The notes under the pieces are model-generated. The model searched no databases. It worked only from the letters and a program-made list of their open reading frames with translations, and was not told the origin of the DNA. Below are positions 1 through 8,696 of a stretch of DNA of 64,000 bases, one piece after another. Each line of letters starts with the position of its first letter. Position 1 is the first letter of the stretch. The stretch lies in NCBI RefSeq assembly GCF_001541315.1, contig NZ_LMVK01000005.1, forward strand, positions 62,001-126,000, given 5' to 3'. Origin of the DNA: Agrobacterium tumefaciens str. B6. GTDB taxonomy: Bacteria; Pseudomonadota; Alphaproteobacteria; Rhizobiales; Rhizobiaceae. Position numbers and translations under genes: made by a program.

Positions 1-457
1 GCTGCGATGCTGAGTTCGAAACGGATGTGATCCGCGCATTGGGAAATCGGCCCGCCATATACAGGGAAAGCGAACCCCAACCGCAGCCGAGTTCCAGAAT
101 ATCCATGCCATCACGCAGCCCGGCATGGGCCACTGTCTCGGAAAGCGCCACGGTCTCGGCTTCATCCAGCGTCGTCGTGGCGTCGGGATAATAACAGCAG
201 GAATATTTGCGCTGCGCTCCGAGAACCAGCGAGAAAAACTCCGCTGGGACTTCGTAATGTTGTCTGTTCGCCTCGTCGGTGTGGCTGGCTATGGGAAACG
301 TCGCCATATCCTTCGCAAAGGCCAATTCGGCATCATCGGGAATATTTGCAAGCCGCCGTTTCGTTCGCACGCAGAGCATATCTATACCGGCCAGTGTGAC
401 CGCGTCAGTGAGCGGTGCGCGTTCTGCGGCATTGATGGCGAAGGCGAGCATATTCAT
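1..457 (-). CDS. CFA-synthase-like SAM methyltransferase (3' end outside window)
   Basis: Only the first ~152 residues are present; the gene runs off the left edge. The N-terminal part resembles the cyclopropane-fatty-acyl-phospholipid synthase/coclaurine N-methyltransferase family: a motif HYEVPAEFFSLVLG, then CCYYPD, then the SAM-binding motif I LELGCGWGSLSLYMA. It overlaps the stop of the DUF1295 gene upstream by 4 bases, so the two are translationally coupled. A second CFA-like gene lies in the divergent operon at 3607. Family members transfer methyl groups from SAM to lipids or small amines; the substrate here is not known. Start chosen at the ATG that overlaps the upstream TGA. Confidence 0.8.
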   Translation of the reverse strand, partial: MNMLAFAINAAERAPLTDAVTLAGIDMLCVRTKRRLANIPDDAELAFAKDMATFPIASHTDEANRQHYEVPAEFFSLVLGAQRKYSCCYYPDATTTLDEAETVALSETVAHAGLRDGMDILELGCGWGSLSLYMAGRFPNARITSVSNSASQ

Positions 458-1242
458 GGCGTTTCCTCGTTCTTGCGCGGGCCCGGAAAGAAGGCGTTGA
501 CGCGGCGTTGCAGGACGCGGAACCTCTCTCCGCGCGATTTCAGCATGTGCTCTTCAAGCGGCGGAATGCCGGAGACGTGGACGAGCAGCCAATACATCAT
601 GATGGGTGCAGCAAGCGACGCCCAGGACAAGACCTGCTCCTGAACGGCGAGCAGCGGGAAACTGCACCAGAAAAGCCATTCGAAGAAATAATTGGGATGG
701 CGGGAATAACGCCAAAGGCCGGTTTCACAGACGCCGGTTTTTGCTTCCGGCGTTTTCCTGAATTTTGAAAGCTGGGCATCCGAGAGCGCTTCACCGGCCA
801 GTGCGGCAAAAGCGACCGCCGTGGCGAAAATATCGATGAGACGCGGAAAACCCTGGCCGTTGCCGGAAGCGAGATAAACCGCAAGAACGAGCACGAAAGC
901 GGCAATGGCCTGTATCTGGAGGAAGATGAAAAGTCTGAGAGGGGCTGCGCTGCCCCATTGCTTGATGAGCTTTGCATAACGGGGATCTTCTCCGCCGCCC
1001 TGCGTGCGCATGCCTATATGCCCGGCAAGTCGCAACGACCAGACGACGACAAGGGAAAATACGACCGCGCGCCGCCAGCCTTCTCCTTCCGCGAATAAAA
1101 CTGCTAAAACTCCGCCAAACCCGACACTCGCCGACCAGACGGTGTCGATCCAGCCGCTCGAACCGGTTGCTCTTTGCAGCGCCCACGCGCCTGCCATCAG
1201 AAGCGACATGAGAATGGCAAGCGCCAGGATCACAGACAACAT
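454..1242 (-). CDS. DUF1295 family membrane oxidoreductase-like protein
   Basis: This 262-aa protein is mostly hydrophobic, with about six membrane segments, and carries the C-terminal steroid-reductase-like signature GLWRYSRHPNYFFEWLFW typical of DUF1295/isoprenylcysteine-methyltransferase-fold proteins. Such proteins probably act on lipids in the inner membrane; no reaction can be assigned from sequence. It is the first gene of a minus-strand pair with the CFA-like methyltransferase and is divergent from the FAD oxidoreductase at 1432, with a 189-bp gap that must hold promoters for both directions. The open frame extends far upstream, but that part is antisense to the FAD gene; MLSVILAL at 1242 begins the hydrophobic protein. 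Confidence 0.85.
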   Translation of the reverse strand: MLSVILALAILMSLLMAGAWALQRATGSSGWIDTVWSASVGFGGVLAVLFAEGEGWRRAVVFSLVVVWSLRLAGHIGMRTQGGGEDPRYAKLIKQWGSAAPLRLFIFLQIQAIAAFVLVLAVYLASGNGQGFPRLIDIFATAVAFAALAGEALSDAQLSKFRKTPEAKTGVCETGLWRYSRHPNYFFEWLFWCSFPLLAVQEQVLSWASLAAPIMMYWLLVHVSGIPPLEEHMLKSRGERFRVLQRRVNAFFPGPRKNEETP

Positions 1243-1431
1243 CACTACTTCACTCACGGTTTGAACAGATGGAGACCGGGTTTCGTGATGGCAAATACGA
1301 CCGAACCGGCAAAAGAGTTTCAGGTTTCGGAAAAGATTCCAAAAAAACACCAGCCGCTGAAACTTATCCGCCCCCTCCCTCGTATCTGCGCTGTCCCAAG
1401 GCAAATTTCTGTAATGCGATGGCGAGGATAG

Positions 1432-2805
1432 ATGACCGACACGGAAACGAGACAAAAAGATAGCCGGTACCGCATCGCAATTGTGGGAACAGGAATTTCC
1501 GGCCTGTCGGCAGCGTGGCTTTTGTCGAAACGGCACGATGTCACGGTCTTTGAGGCGGCTGATCGCGTCGGCGGCCACAGCAACACGGTGACATTCGATA
1601 CGGATAAAGGACCGGCTCATGTCGATACCGGGTTCATTGTCTATAACGAGTGGACCTATCCCAATCTCACCGCGCTTTTTCGAACGCTTGACGTACAGAC
1701 CGCAGCGTCGAACATGTCTTTTGCCGTTTCCCTCGACAATGGCGACTTTGAATATTCCGGTGGAACCGGTCTTGGCCTGCTGGCACAGAAGAGAAATGTG
1801 CTCAGACCACGTTTCTGGGCGATGGTTGCGGACCTCCTTCGGTTTTACCGCAATGCCCCTCGCGACCTGCATTTGATGGGCAATACATCGCTCGACGAAT
1901 ATCTCACGCACAACCGGTACGGATCGGCGTTCCGCGACGATCATCTTTACCCCATGGCGGCAGCCATATGGTCCACGCCGGCCATGGAGGTCGGCCGTTA
2001 CCCGGCTGCGCATTTTATCAAATTCTGCCGCAATCACGGCCTGCTGTTGCTGCGCGATCGACCGGTCTGGCGCACCGTTGTCGGTGGCTCGCGCGAATAT
2101 GTAAAACGCATCACGGCGCCATTTGCGGATCGAATTCGCCTCTCGACACCGGTGACACGCATTCGCCGCCTTCCGCGCGGCGTCGAACTCACCACAGCGG
2201 ACGGGAAAACTGCTCGCTTCGATGACGTGGTGATGGCAACCCATGCAGATCAGGCGCTGGATATGCTCACGGACGCCTCGCCCGCTGAACAGCGCATCCT
2301 CGGCGCCTTTGGCTATACGAAAAACCGCGCCGTGCTTCACACCGACAGCAGTTTCATGCCCCGTCGCCGCGCTGCCTGGTCAAGCTGGAACTATGTTGCC
2401 GATACGCGCATTAAGGCGGGCCAGCCAAGCATCACATACTGGATGAACAGGCTTCAGCCGCTGGGAGAAACCCCGGACACTTTCGTAACGCTGAACCCGG
2501 TCCGGGAACCGGATCAAGGAAAGATCATCGCCGAGGAAACCTATCACCATCCCGTTTTCGACGCCGGCACAGAGCAGATGCGTCAGGAGCTTTGGGCTTT
2601 GCAGGGCCTGCGAAACACCTGGTTCTGCGGCGCTTATTTCGGATCGGGTTTTCACGAGGACGGACTTCAGGCCGGGCTTGCGGTTGCCGAAGATTTAGGC
2701 GGGGTGACACGGCCATGGAAGGTTGCCGACGATAGCGGCCGGATCATTCGCCTGGATTTGAAAACCATTGCGACGGACACGAAACTCATGGAGGCGACAG
2801 CATGA
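1432..2805 (+). CDS. FAD-dependent amine-oxidase-like oxidoreductase
   Basis: A 457-aa flavoprotein. Residues about 19-33 (VGTGISGLSAAWLLS) form the dinucleotide-binding GxGxxG loop, followed by FEAADRVGGHSNTV, the second glycine-rich FAD motif of the monoamine oxidase/phytoene desaturase superfamily; the C-terminal CGAYFGSGFHEDGLQAGL closes the FAD site. A GAGGA ribosome site precedes the ATG. It overlaps the next gene (DUF1365) by 4 bases. In proteobacteria this flavoprotein, DUF1365 and a CFA-like methyltransferase commonly occur together, and in Rhodobacter related clusters belong to a sigma-factor-controlled singlet-oxygen response with lipid remodelling; that link is from family knowledge and remains inference here. 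Confidence 0.88.
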   Translation: MTDTETRQKDSRYRIAIVGTGISGLSAAWLLSKRHDVTVFEAADRVGGHSNTVTFDTDKGPAHVDTGFIVYNEWTYPNLTALFRTLDVQTAASNMSFAVSLDNGDFEYSGGTGLGLLAQKRNVLRPRFWAMVADLLRFYRNAPRDLHLMGNTSLDEYLTHNRYGSAFRDDHLYPMAAAIWSTPAMEVGRYPAAHFIKFCRNHGLLLLRDRPVWRTVVGGSREYVKRITAPFADRIRLSTPVTRIRRLPRGVELTTADGKTARFDDVVMATHADQALDMLTDASPAEQRILGAFGYTKNRAVLHTDSSFMPRRRAAWSSWNYVADTRIKAGQPSITYWMNRLQPLGETPDTFVTLNPVREPDQGKIIAEETYHHPVFDAGTEQMRQELWALQGLRNTWFCGAYFGSGFHEDGLQAGLAVAEDLGGVTRPWKVADDSGRIIRLDLKTIATDTKLMEATA

Positions 2806-3620
2806 CGCCTCCCTTCACGTCAGCGCTTTTCCCGGGCAATGTGACCCATGCGCGCTTCAAGCCGAAAATCCACAAACTGGCCTACCGGATTTATTCGCTG
2901 CTTCTCGATCTCGATGAACTTGAGACGCTCGACCGGAAATTGCGGTTTTTTTCCGTGGACCGGTTCAACCTCTTCTCTTTTCATCGCAGGGACCGTGGCG
3001 ACGGCAGCGCGATTGGCCTGCGCCGGCAGATAGAGACAGCGATGACGGCGGCGGGTATCGCCGTGGATGGAGGGCCTATTCGCCTTCTCACCATGCCGCG
3101 CCTGCTCGGCTGGGCTTTCAACCCTCTGAGCGTGTTCTTCTGCTATGGGCGCGACACGTCGCTGAAAGCCATCCTCTGGGAGGTGGATAACACCTTCGGG
3201 CAACGGCATTCCTATCTGATCCCGGTGGAGGCCGGCAAAGAGACCGAGATCGTCCAGCGATGCGACAAGGCTTTCTATGTCTCGCCCTTCATGGACATGG
3301 ACCTACGTTATGTTTTCCGCGTCATTCCGCCAGGTGACAGGTTGAAGATCGTCATCGAAACTTTCGACGATGACGGCGTGGTCCTGACGGCCCGTCATCT
3401 TGCCCGGCGCGTCGAGCTGACCGATCGCGCTCTGCTCAAAGCCTTCGTCACCATCCCGTTCCTGACGCTCAAGGTCGTTCTCGGCATTCACTGGGAAGCC
3501 CTTAAAATCTGGCTGAAAGGCGTGCGGCTCAAAAAACGTCCGCCGCCGCCCGCCGAACCCGTCTCATTCGTTCATCCATCATCGTCGCAAATCGAGGCCA
3601 GAATTCATGACCCCGTTTGA
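2802..3620 (+). CDS. DUF1365 domain protein
   Basis: A 272-aa cytosolic protein with the DUF1365 pattern: an N-terminal segment GNVTHARFKPKIHKLAYR, then LTMPRLLGWAFNPLSVFFCY and later CDKAFYVSPFMDMD. It lies between the FAD oxidoreductase (4-base overlap) and the CFA synthase (14-base overlap), a conserved three-gene order. The biochemical role of DUF1365 is not established; the context suggests lipid modification together with its neighbours. Start at the ATG overlapping the upstream TGA. Confidence 0.88.
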   Translation: MTPPFTSALFPGNVTHARFKPKIHKLAYRIYSLLLDLDELETLDRKLRFFSVDRFNLFSFHRRDRGDGSAIGLRRQIETAMTAAGIAVDGGPIRLLTMPRLLGWAFNPLSVFFCYGRDTSLKAILWEVDNTFGQRHSYLIPVEAGKETEIVQRCDKAFYVSPFMDMDLRYVFRVIPPGDRLKIVIETFDDDGVVLTARHLARRVELTDRALLKAFVTIPFLTLKVVLGIHWEALKIWLKGVRLKKRPPPPAEPVSFVHPSSSQIEARIHDPV

Positions 3621-4839
3621 AAATCTCTCTGAATTATCGACGCAGGGCACTCGCCTCAACGGTCGTGCCGGCATGGGCACATGGCTCATCAGCCGGCTGC
3701 TGAACAATATCGAGCGCGGCCGACTGCGCGTAACCCTTCCTGGCGGTGGAAACATCGAAAAATCGGGCGATTCGGAAGGTAGCGAAGCCATTCTCGTGCT
3801 GCATAACTGGCGGGCCATCCGCAGGCTGCTCGTCAACGGCGATATCGGCTTTGCGGAAGGTTTCATCGAAAATGACTGGTCTACGCCTGACCTGACAGCG
3901 CTCATCCGTTTCGCCGCTCAAAATCGCGAGGCATTTGCAAGGTCGATGCGCGGCAGCCTGCCCATGCGTCTCATCAACCGGCTTGCACACGGGCTGAATG
4001 CCAACACCAGACGCGGCAGCCGCCGCAATATCGAGGCGCATTACGATCTTGGCAACGAGTTCTACCGGCAGTGGCTCGATCCCACGATGCTCTATTCCTC
4101 GGCGATTTTCGACGAAACCACCACCAGCCTTGAGGCCGCGCAACGCAAGAAACTCGAGCGCATTGCGGAGAAGCTACAGCTGACCGGAAATAACAACGTA
4201 CTCGAAATCGGCTGCGGCTGGGGTGCACTCGCCATCCATCTCGCCACGCAGCACAATACAAACGTGACCGGCATCACCCTTTCCCCCTCCCAGTTGCGCT
4301 GGGCAGAAAATGCGGCGGAGAAAGAAAACAACGCGGGCCGGATCGATCTCAGGCTGCAGGATTACCGCGACGTGCAGGGTCAATTCGACAATATCGTCTC
4401 GGTGGAAATGTTTGAAGCTGTCGGCGAAGCCTATTGGCCAAGCTATTTCGAAACGCTGAAACGCTGCCTGAAACCCGGCGGCCGTGCGGTGCTGCAAATT
4501 ATCTCCATTGAAGAAAGCCGCTTTGACACCTATCGGCGCAAGGCCGATTTCATTCAGAAATACATCTTCCCGGGCGGTTTTCTGCCCTCCGATTCAGCGC
4601 TTGAAAAAGCCATGGGACAAACCGGCCTGAAACTCACGGAGACGGAGCTTTTCGGCCAGTCCTATGCGCTCACACTGTCGGAATGGCGCCAGCGTTTTCA
4701 CGCCCGATGGCAAACGATTTCCCTGCTTGGCTTCGATGAGCGCTTCCGGCGGCTGTGGGACTATTACCTCTGCTACTGCGAAGCGGGTTTTGCCGAGGGA
4801 ACCATAAATGTCGGCCTATACACGATAGAACACGGATGA
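3607..4839 (+). CDS. Cyclopropane-fatty-acyl-phospholipid synthase family protein
   Basis: A 410-aa SAM-dependent methyltransferase. The N-terminal ~130 residues match the lipid-binding lobe of CFA synthases; then come HYDLGNEFYRQWLDPTMLYS and the SAM motif VLEIGCGWGALAIHLA near residue 198, and VSVEMFEAVGEAYWPSYF, a characteristic CFA segment. Length is close to E. coli Cfa (about 380 aa). CFA synthases add a methylene bridge to unsaturated acyl chains of membrane phospholipids; family members may also methylate them to furan-fatty-acid precursors. It overlaps DUF1365 and is followed 27 bp later by a DUF2147 gene, apparently the same operon. Confidence 0.9.
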   Translation: MTPFENLSELSTQGTRLNGRAGMGTWLISRLLNNIERGRLRVTLPGGGNIEKSGDSEGSEAILVLHNWRAIRRLLVNGDIGFAEGFIENDWSTPDLTALIRFAAQNREAFARSMRGSLPMRLINRLAHGLNANTRRGSRRNIEAHYDLGNEFYRQWLDPTMLYSSAIFDETTTSLEAAQRKKLERIAEKLQLTGNNNVLEIGCGWGALAIHLATQHNTNVTGITLSPSQLRWAENAAEKENNAGRIDLRLQDYRDVQGQFDNIVSVEMFEAVGEAYWPSYFETLKRCLKPGGRAVLQIISIEESRFDTYRRKADFIQKYIFPGGFLPSDSALEKAMGQTGLKLTETELFGQSYALTLSEWRQRFHARWQTISLLGFDERFRRLWDYYLCYCEAGFAEGTINVGLYTIEHG

Positions 4840-4866
4840 GGCGGGGCGAACAAGCGGAGAAAGACA

Positions 4867-5244
4867 ATGAAAATCAGCAGATTGGCAATTGTACCCGCCC
4901 TCTTCCCGACGCTGGTGGGCCTCGGTGCGGCAGCAGGCGAGATTGACGGAAACTGGGCGCGCGGCGACGGCAAGGCGAAAGTGCTGATCGCGCCCTGCGG
5001 CGAGAAAATATGCGCCACGAATACATGGATCAAACCTGGCACCGCAAAAGAAAAGACCGGTGATCGCCTGATCATGGACATCAAGCAGAGCGAGGCGGGC
5101 AGCTATTCCGGCACCGCCTTCGACCCGCAACGGGAAAAATCCTACAAGATAACGGTGACGGTCGCGGGCAATAACATGACCACGAAAGGCTGCATCGTCG
5201 CCGGCCTGCTGTGCAAGGGCATAAGCTGGACCAGGATCGACTAG
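4867..5244 (+). CDS. DUF2147 family exported protein
   Basis: A 125-aa protein with an N-terminal signal peptide ending near VGLGAAAG. The mature part has the DUF2147 layout: GNWARGDGKAKVLIAPCG, a cysteine-containing CGEKICATN, and a C-terminal GCIVAGLLCKGISWTR. It is probably periplasmic. It lies 27 bp after the CFA synthase and is preceded by an AAGACA-type weak ribosome site. Function is unknown; DUF2147 proteins often accompany envelope-stress genes. Confidence 0.85.
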   Translation: MKISRLAIVPALFPTLVGLGAAAGEIDGNWARGDGKAKVLIAPCGEKICATNTWIKPGTAKEKTGDRLIMDIKQSEAGSYSGTAFDPQREKSYKITVTVAGNNMTTKGCIVAGLLCKGISWTRID

Positions 5245-5321
5245 CGCATACTCAAATCGCTTCTCTTTATTCTCGTCATCCCGAAAAAAACGTCGCCTGA
5301 TCAAAGGCAAAGGAAACACCG

Positions 5322-5753
5322 ATGAAGACATACCTTGCCGCTTATTCCTTCACCCTCATCGCATTTCTGGTGATCGATTTCATCTGGCTGAGCACCATGG
5401 CGTCGCGTCTTTACCGGCCAGCCATCGGCGATCTTCTGGCGGAAAATTTCCGCCTTGCTCCGGCAATCGTCTTTTATCTCATCTACGCCGCCGGCCTCAC
5501 TTTTCTCGCCGTTCGTCCGGCTCTGATTTCGGGCGAATGGACCACGGCTCTGCTTTATGGCGCAGCGGTGGGCTTCATGGCCTATGCCACCTATGATCTG
5601 ACCAATCAGGCCACGCTGAAGAACTGGTCCACCACCCTGACTGTTGCCGATCTACTGTGGGGAACCTTCGTCTCCGCGGCAGCGGCCATCATCGGTTATC
5701 TCGTCACGGTCCGCCTCATCGGCCCGCTTGAAAACTCGCCGGGTCTGTCATGA
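5322..5753 (+). CDS. DUF2177 family inner-membrane protein
   Basis: A 143-aa protein with four predicted membrane segments and the DUF2177 signatures IDFIWLSTMASRLYRPAIGD near the start and YATYDLTNQATLKNWS in the third helix. A GGAAA ribosome site precedes the ATG. It is often found beside the FAD oxidoreductase-DUF1365-CFA cluster and an ECF sigma factor, as here. No molecular role is known. Confidence 0.88.
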   Translation: MKTYLAAYSFTLIAFLVIDFIWLSTMASRLYRPAIGDLLAENFRLAPAIVFYLIYAAGLTFLAVRPALISGEWTTALLYGAAVGFMAYATYDLTNQATLKNWSTTLTVADLLWGTFVSAAAAIIGYLVTVRLIGPLENSPGLS

Positions 5754-5878
5754 CACTTGTCATAACCTGCGGCTTGCGCCCGATGCTCAAAGGGAGTGCA
5801 TGTAGCGAACGCCCCAAGCATCTCTTGTCTTCTTCCGAAAGACGACCCTATAAAGGAAGGACAGCAAGGAAGGTTCGA

Positions 5879-6421
5879 ATGCAGGGCAAAGAGATCGCAA
5901 CGCTTATCAACCGCGTCGGCATGGGTGATCGTTCAGCATTCGTCTCGCTTTACCAGGCAACAAGCCCGAAGCTTTTTGCGATCTGCCTAAAAATCCTGCG
6001 GGACAAAATGGAAGCCGAAGAGGCGCTGCAGGAAATCTATATCAAGGTCTGGCAGCGCGCCCGAACATTTGCCGTAAGCGCCGGCAAACCGGCGACATGG
6101 CTTGCCACCATCGCCCGCAACCACGCGATAGACACCATCCGTGCGCGTAAACCCGCAAGCGATGACATTGACGAGGCCTATGATCTCGTTGATGAGAGCA
6201 TCCGCGATCCCGAGCAGCAGGTCGTTCTGGTGGATGAAGGCCGCAGGATCGATGACTGCATGCGGGAACTTGAGACTGTGCACGCACAGGCGGTACGTCG
6301 TGCCTATGTCGAAGGTTTGAGTTATCTTGAACTCGCCGACGAATTGCGCGTGCCTCTGAATACGGTCAGAACCTGGCTCCGGCGCAGTCTTCTCAAACTC
6401 AGAGAGTGCATGCAGCGATGA
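5879..6421 (+). CDS. ECF-type RNA polymerase sigma factor
   Basis: A 180-aa sigma-70-family factor with only regions 2 and 4. Region 2 runs from about residue 15 to 85 (LKILRDKMEAEEALQEIYIK and TWLATIARNHAIDTIRARK); region 4 from about 125 to 178 (YVEGLSYLELADELRVPLNT, the helix-turn-helix). The longer open frame starts at 5750, but the ATG at 5879 follows an AAGGAAGG ribosome site and fits the family length. The anti-sigma gene overlaps its stop. It probably controls itself and the lipid cluster upstream; I could not identify a matching repeated promoter motif. Confidence 0.92.
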   Translation: MQGKEIATLINRVGMGDRSAFVSLYQATSPKLFAICLKILRDKMEAEEALQEIYIKVWQRARTFAVSAGKPATWLATIARNHAIDTIRARKPASDDIDEAYDLVDESIRDPEQQVVLVDEGRRIDDCMRELETVHAQAVRRAYVEGLSYLELADELRVPLNTVRTWLRRSLLKLRECMQR

Positions 6422-7128
6422 CAACGGGCGACCAGAGTGGCGGAATGCACACGCGCGACGAAATCCTCGCCGGCGAATATGTGCTGGGCGTTCTGCCGCT
6501 CGAAAAGCGCCGCGAGGTGGAAAGGCGCATCCAGGACGAGGAAGCCTTCGCGCAACTCGTGCAGCGCTGGGAAACGGAGTTTTCCGACTTCAACGCCGAG
6601 TATCAGGAACAGACACCGAGCCCGACTGTCCTTGCCCGCATCGAAGAGCGCCTGTTTGGCAGCAGGGCTGTCAATACCAATGGCAGTCTCTGGAACTCCG
6701 CGCCTTTCTGGCGCTGGATATCAGTCGCCACCAGCGCAACCGCCGTCGCTGCCGTCGTCTATGCTGCGTTCCCCGACCAACGGCCGGATACCACCCCGCT
6801 TGTGGCCGAGCTTGCGACAACCGACAGTCAGGTCAATCTCCTCGCGTCCTACGATGCGGAATCGGGCCGGATGCGTATCGTACCGGTCGCAACCGGCAAG
6901 ACGGACGAAAAATCATTGGAATTGTGGCTCGTCATGGATGGCGGCAAGACCCGCTCGCTTGGCGTTTTCCAGCCGGGCACGAACGGCGACCTCATCATTC
7001 CCGCCGACATGCGCGGCACCATAACGGATGGCACGACCTTCGCAATCAGCGTGGAACCCTTCGGAGGCTCTCCGACCGGTCAGGCAACCGGCCCAGTCAT
7101 CGCTGTCGGCACCGCGCGGCATCTGTGA
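6418..7128 (+). CDS. RskA-type membrane anti-sigma factor
   Basis: A 236-aa protein whose N-terminal cytosolic region contains EILAGEYVLGVLPLEKRREV, the sigma-binding helix typical of RskA/anti-sigma-K proteins. One membrane segment lies near residues 88-107 (WISVATSATAVAAVVYAAF), followed by a periplasmic anti-sigma-K domain ending in FAISVEPFGGSPTGQATGPV. It would hold the sigma factor until signalled from the periplasm. No HxxxCxxC zinc motif is seen, so it is not the ChrR/ZAS type. The start could be the ATG at 6418 overlapping the sigma stop (used here), 6406, or 6445. Confidence 0.88.
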   Translation: MTTGDQSGGMHTRDEILAGEYVLGVLPLEKRREVERRIQDEEAFAQLVQRWETEFSDFNAEYQEQTPSPTVLARIEERLFGSRAVNTNGSLWNSAPFWRWISVATSATAVAAVVYAAFPDQRPDTTPLVAELATTDSQVNLLASYDAESGRMRIVPVATGKTDEKSLELWLVMDGGKTRSLGVFQPGTNGDLIIPADMRGTITDGTTFAISVEPFGGSPTGQATGPVIAVGTARHL

Positions 7129-7213
7129 GGTTTCAAACCGGTTTTAGCATCGCCTGAGCGAAGCTTCTGCGCGGCTCTCATTACTGGCGCTGGTGAGAGC
7201 GGAAAATCAATCC

Positions 7214-8254
7214 TTACCGCTTCTCATGCCATGTCATAGTAAAACGCGTTCCCTGCCTCAGCTCGGGATGTGTATGGGTCTGCTCGACACGTGCACCGAT
7301 ATTCTGCGCCATCGCCATGATCAGCTTGGTACCGAGGCCTGTGCCACGCGGAGTCGAATCCGACGACACGCCGACGCCGTCATCTTCCACCAGCAGAACA
7401 AACTGCCCACTATCCTCGGAGAGTTTGACGCGAACCGTACCGGTCTGGTCAGGATAGGCATATTTCAGCGCATTGGTCAGAAGCTCGGTAATGATGACAC
7501 CAAGCGCCACGGCATGATCAGCCTTGAGATCGATTTCGCAAAGCGAAGTCTCGACCGTGACGGAAGAAGAGCCGGGCACCGCCTGGAACAGGTCGCCGAT
7601 GATGGAGGTCAGATAGGAACTCAGGGAGACCAATCCGACATTGGCGGTATTATAGAGGCTACGGTGCACGCCGGCGATGGCCGAAATCCTGCTTTGCGTT
7701 TCCAATAACGCGGTTTCCGCTTCCTGCGATTTCAGGGTGTTTATTTGCAGACGGATCATCGCCGACACCAGCGACAGGCTGTTCGCGACACGATGGTTCA
7801 TCTCCTTCACCATCATTTCCGCGTGCTCTTTGGCCTTTACCAGCAAACGATCGGCCTCTTCCTTCGTTTGGCGCAGGCGATGGTTTTCCAATGCCTGCTC
7901 GATGGCTGTAAGCAGAAGCGGAAAGAAGTCGTCCCCGACATTCTTGATGACGTAGTCGGCAGCACCCGCCTTGAGCGCGTCTATGGCGATTTGGGCCTCG
8001 TTGGACCCCGTCACATAGAGAACTGGCGCCCTTGCCGGTATCGTCTGGATCGCGGCAAGAAATTCCATGCCCGTCGCGGTCTGGAAATAGTGATCGAGAA
8101 CGACAACATCGAACTGCCCGTTTTGAAAAAGCTCGAGGCCGGAAGCTACGGAGGTGGCATGAACCACCTCCATACCGTGACGACCGAGAACGCGGCTGGA
8201 AAGCCGCGCCAGAGCCGGGTCGTCATCGACATACAAAACGCGCAAAGCCATCAT
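7214..8254 (-). CDS. Receiver-HisKA_2 sensor kinase hybrid
   Basis: A 346-aa protein. Residues 1-120 form a receiver domain with acidic pocket DDD at 10-12, phospho-acceptor D54 (VVVLDHYF) and K near 104 (DYVIKN). A short linker is followed by a HisKA_2 dimerisation/phosphotransfer helix with MNHRVANSLSLV (His ~154) and a HATPase domain with TELLTNALKYAY and GTGLGTKLI. Such kinases commonly phosphorylate stress regulators of the PhyR type in alphaproteobacteria. It is the third gene of a minus-strand operon after a CHASE3 kinase and a single-domain receiver; the start lies 4 bp past the receiver stop. Confidence 0.9.
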   Translation of the reverse strand: MMALRVLYVDDDPALARLSSRVLGRHGMEVVHATSVASGLELFQNGQFDVVVLDHYFQTATGMEFLAAIQTIPARAPVLYVTGSNEAQIAIDALKAGAADYVIKNVGDDFFPLLLTAIEQALENHRLRQTKEEADRLLVKAKEHAEMMVKEMNHRVANSLSLVSAMIRLQINTLKSQEAETALLETQSRISAIAGVHRSLYNTANVGLVSLSSYLTSIIGDLFQAVPGSSSVTVETSLCEIDLKADHAVALGVIITELLTNALKYAYPDQTGTVRVKLSEDSGQFVLLVEDDGVGVSSDSTPRGTGLGTKLIMAMAQNIGARVEQTHTHPELRQGTRFTMTWHEKR

Positions 8255-8258
8255 GCCT

Positions 8259-8696
8259 TCAAGGTATCTGAATTACGGAAAAGAACAGGCCGAGATTTTT
8301 GATGGCATTGGCAAAGCCCTCATAATCGACCGGCTTGGTTATATAAACATTCGCGCCAAGATCATAGCATTTCTGAATTTCAGTCTCGTCGTCGGTCGTT
8401 GTCAAAACCACCACGGGCAAACGGCGTGTATATTCATTGCTCTTGATCTGCTCGAGAATATTGATGCCCGACATGTCGGGGAGATTGAGATCGAGCAAGA
8501 CGAGAAGATAACGGTCCTTGCTGACAAGCCCATCCCGACTTTCGCCTAATATAAAGTCCAGCGCCTTGGCGCCGAGCGTAAAAGGCACGATCTCGTTGTT
8601 CACGCCGGCGCGCCGCACGTTTTTCTCGATCAGCCGAGCATGGCCTTCGTCGTCTTCGATCATCACGATCGTTACTTCCTGACCGGTCGCTTTCAT
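8259..8696 (-). CDS. Single-domain response regulator (Rcp1-like)
   Basis: A 145-aa stand-alone receiver. Acidic residues EDD at 14-16, phospho-acceptor D69 in LVLLDLNLPDMSG, threonine in VVLTTTDD, and K near 119 (VYITKPVDY) are all present. There is no output domain. It overlaps the CHASE3 kinase gene by 4 bases (ATGA), so kinase and regulator are translationally coupled and probably partners; the receiver may pass phosphate on to the receiver-kinase encoded next. It belongs to the same receiver subfamily as the one beside the phytochrome at 11790. Confidence 0.9.
   Translation of the reverse strand: MKATGQEVTIVMIEDDEGHARLIEKNVRRAGVNNEIVPFTLGAKALDFILGESRDGLVSKDRYLLVLLDLNLPDMSGINILEQIKSNEYTRRLPVVVLTTTDDETEIQKCYDLGANVYITKPVDYEGFANAIKNLGLFFSVIQIP

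Noticed and set aside
454-2340. 628-aa minus-strand open frame
   Set aside because: Only its C-terminal part (from 1242) is the DUF1295 protein; the rest is antisense to the FAD oxidoreductase and has no domain.
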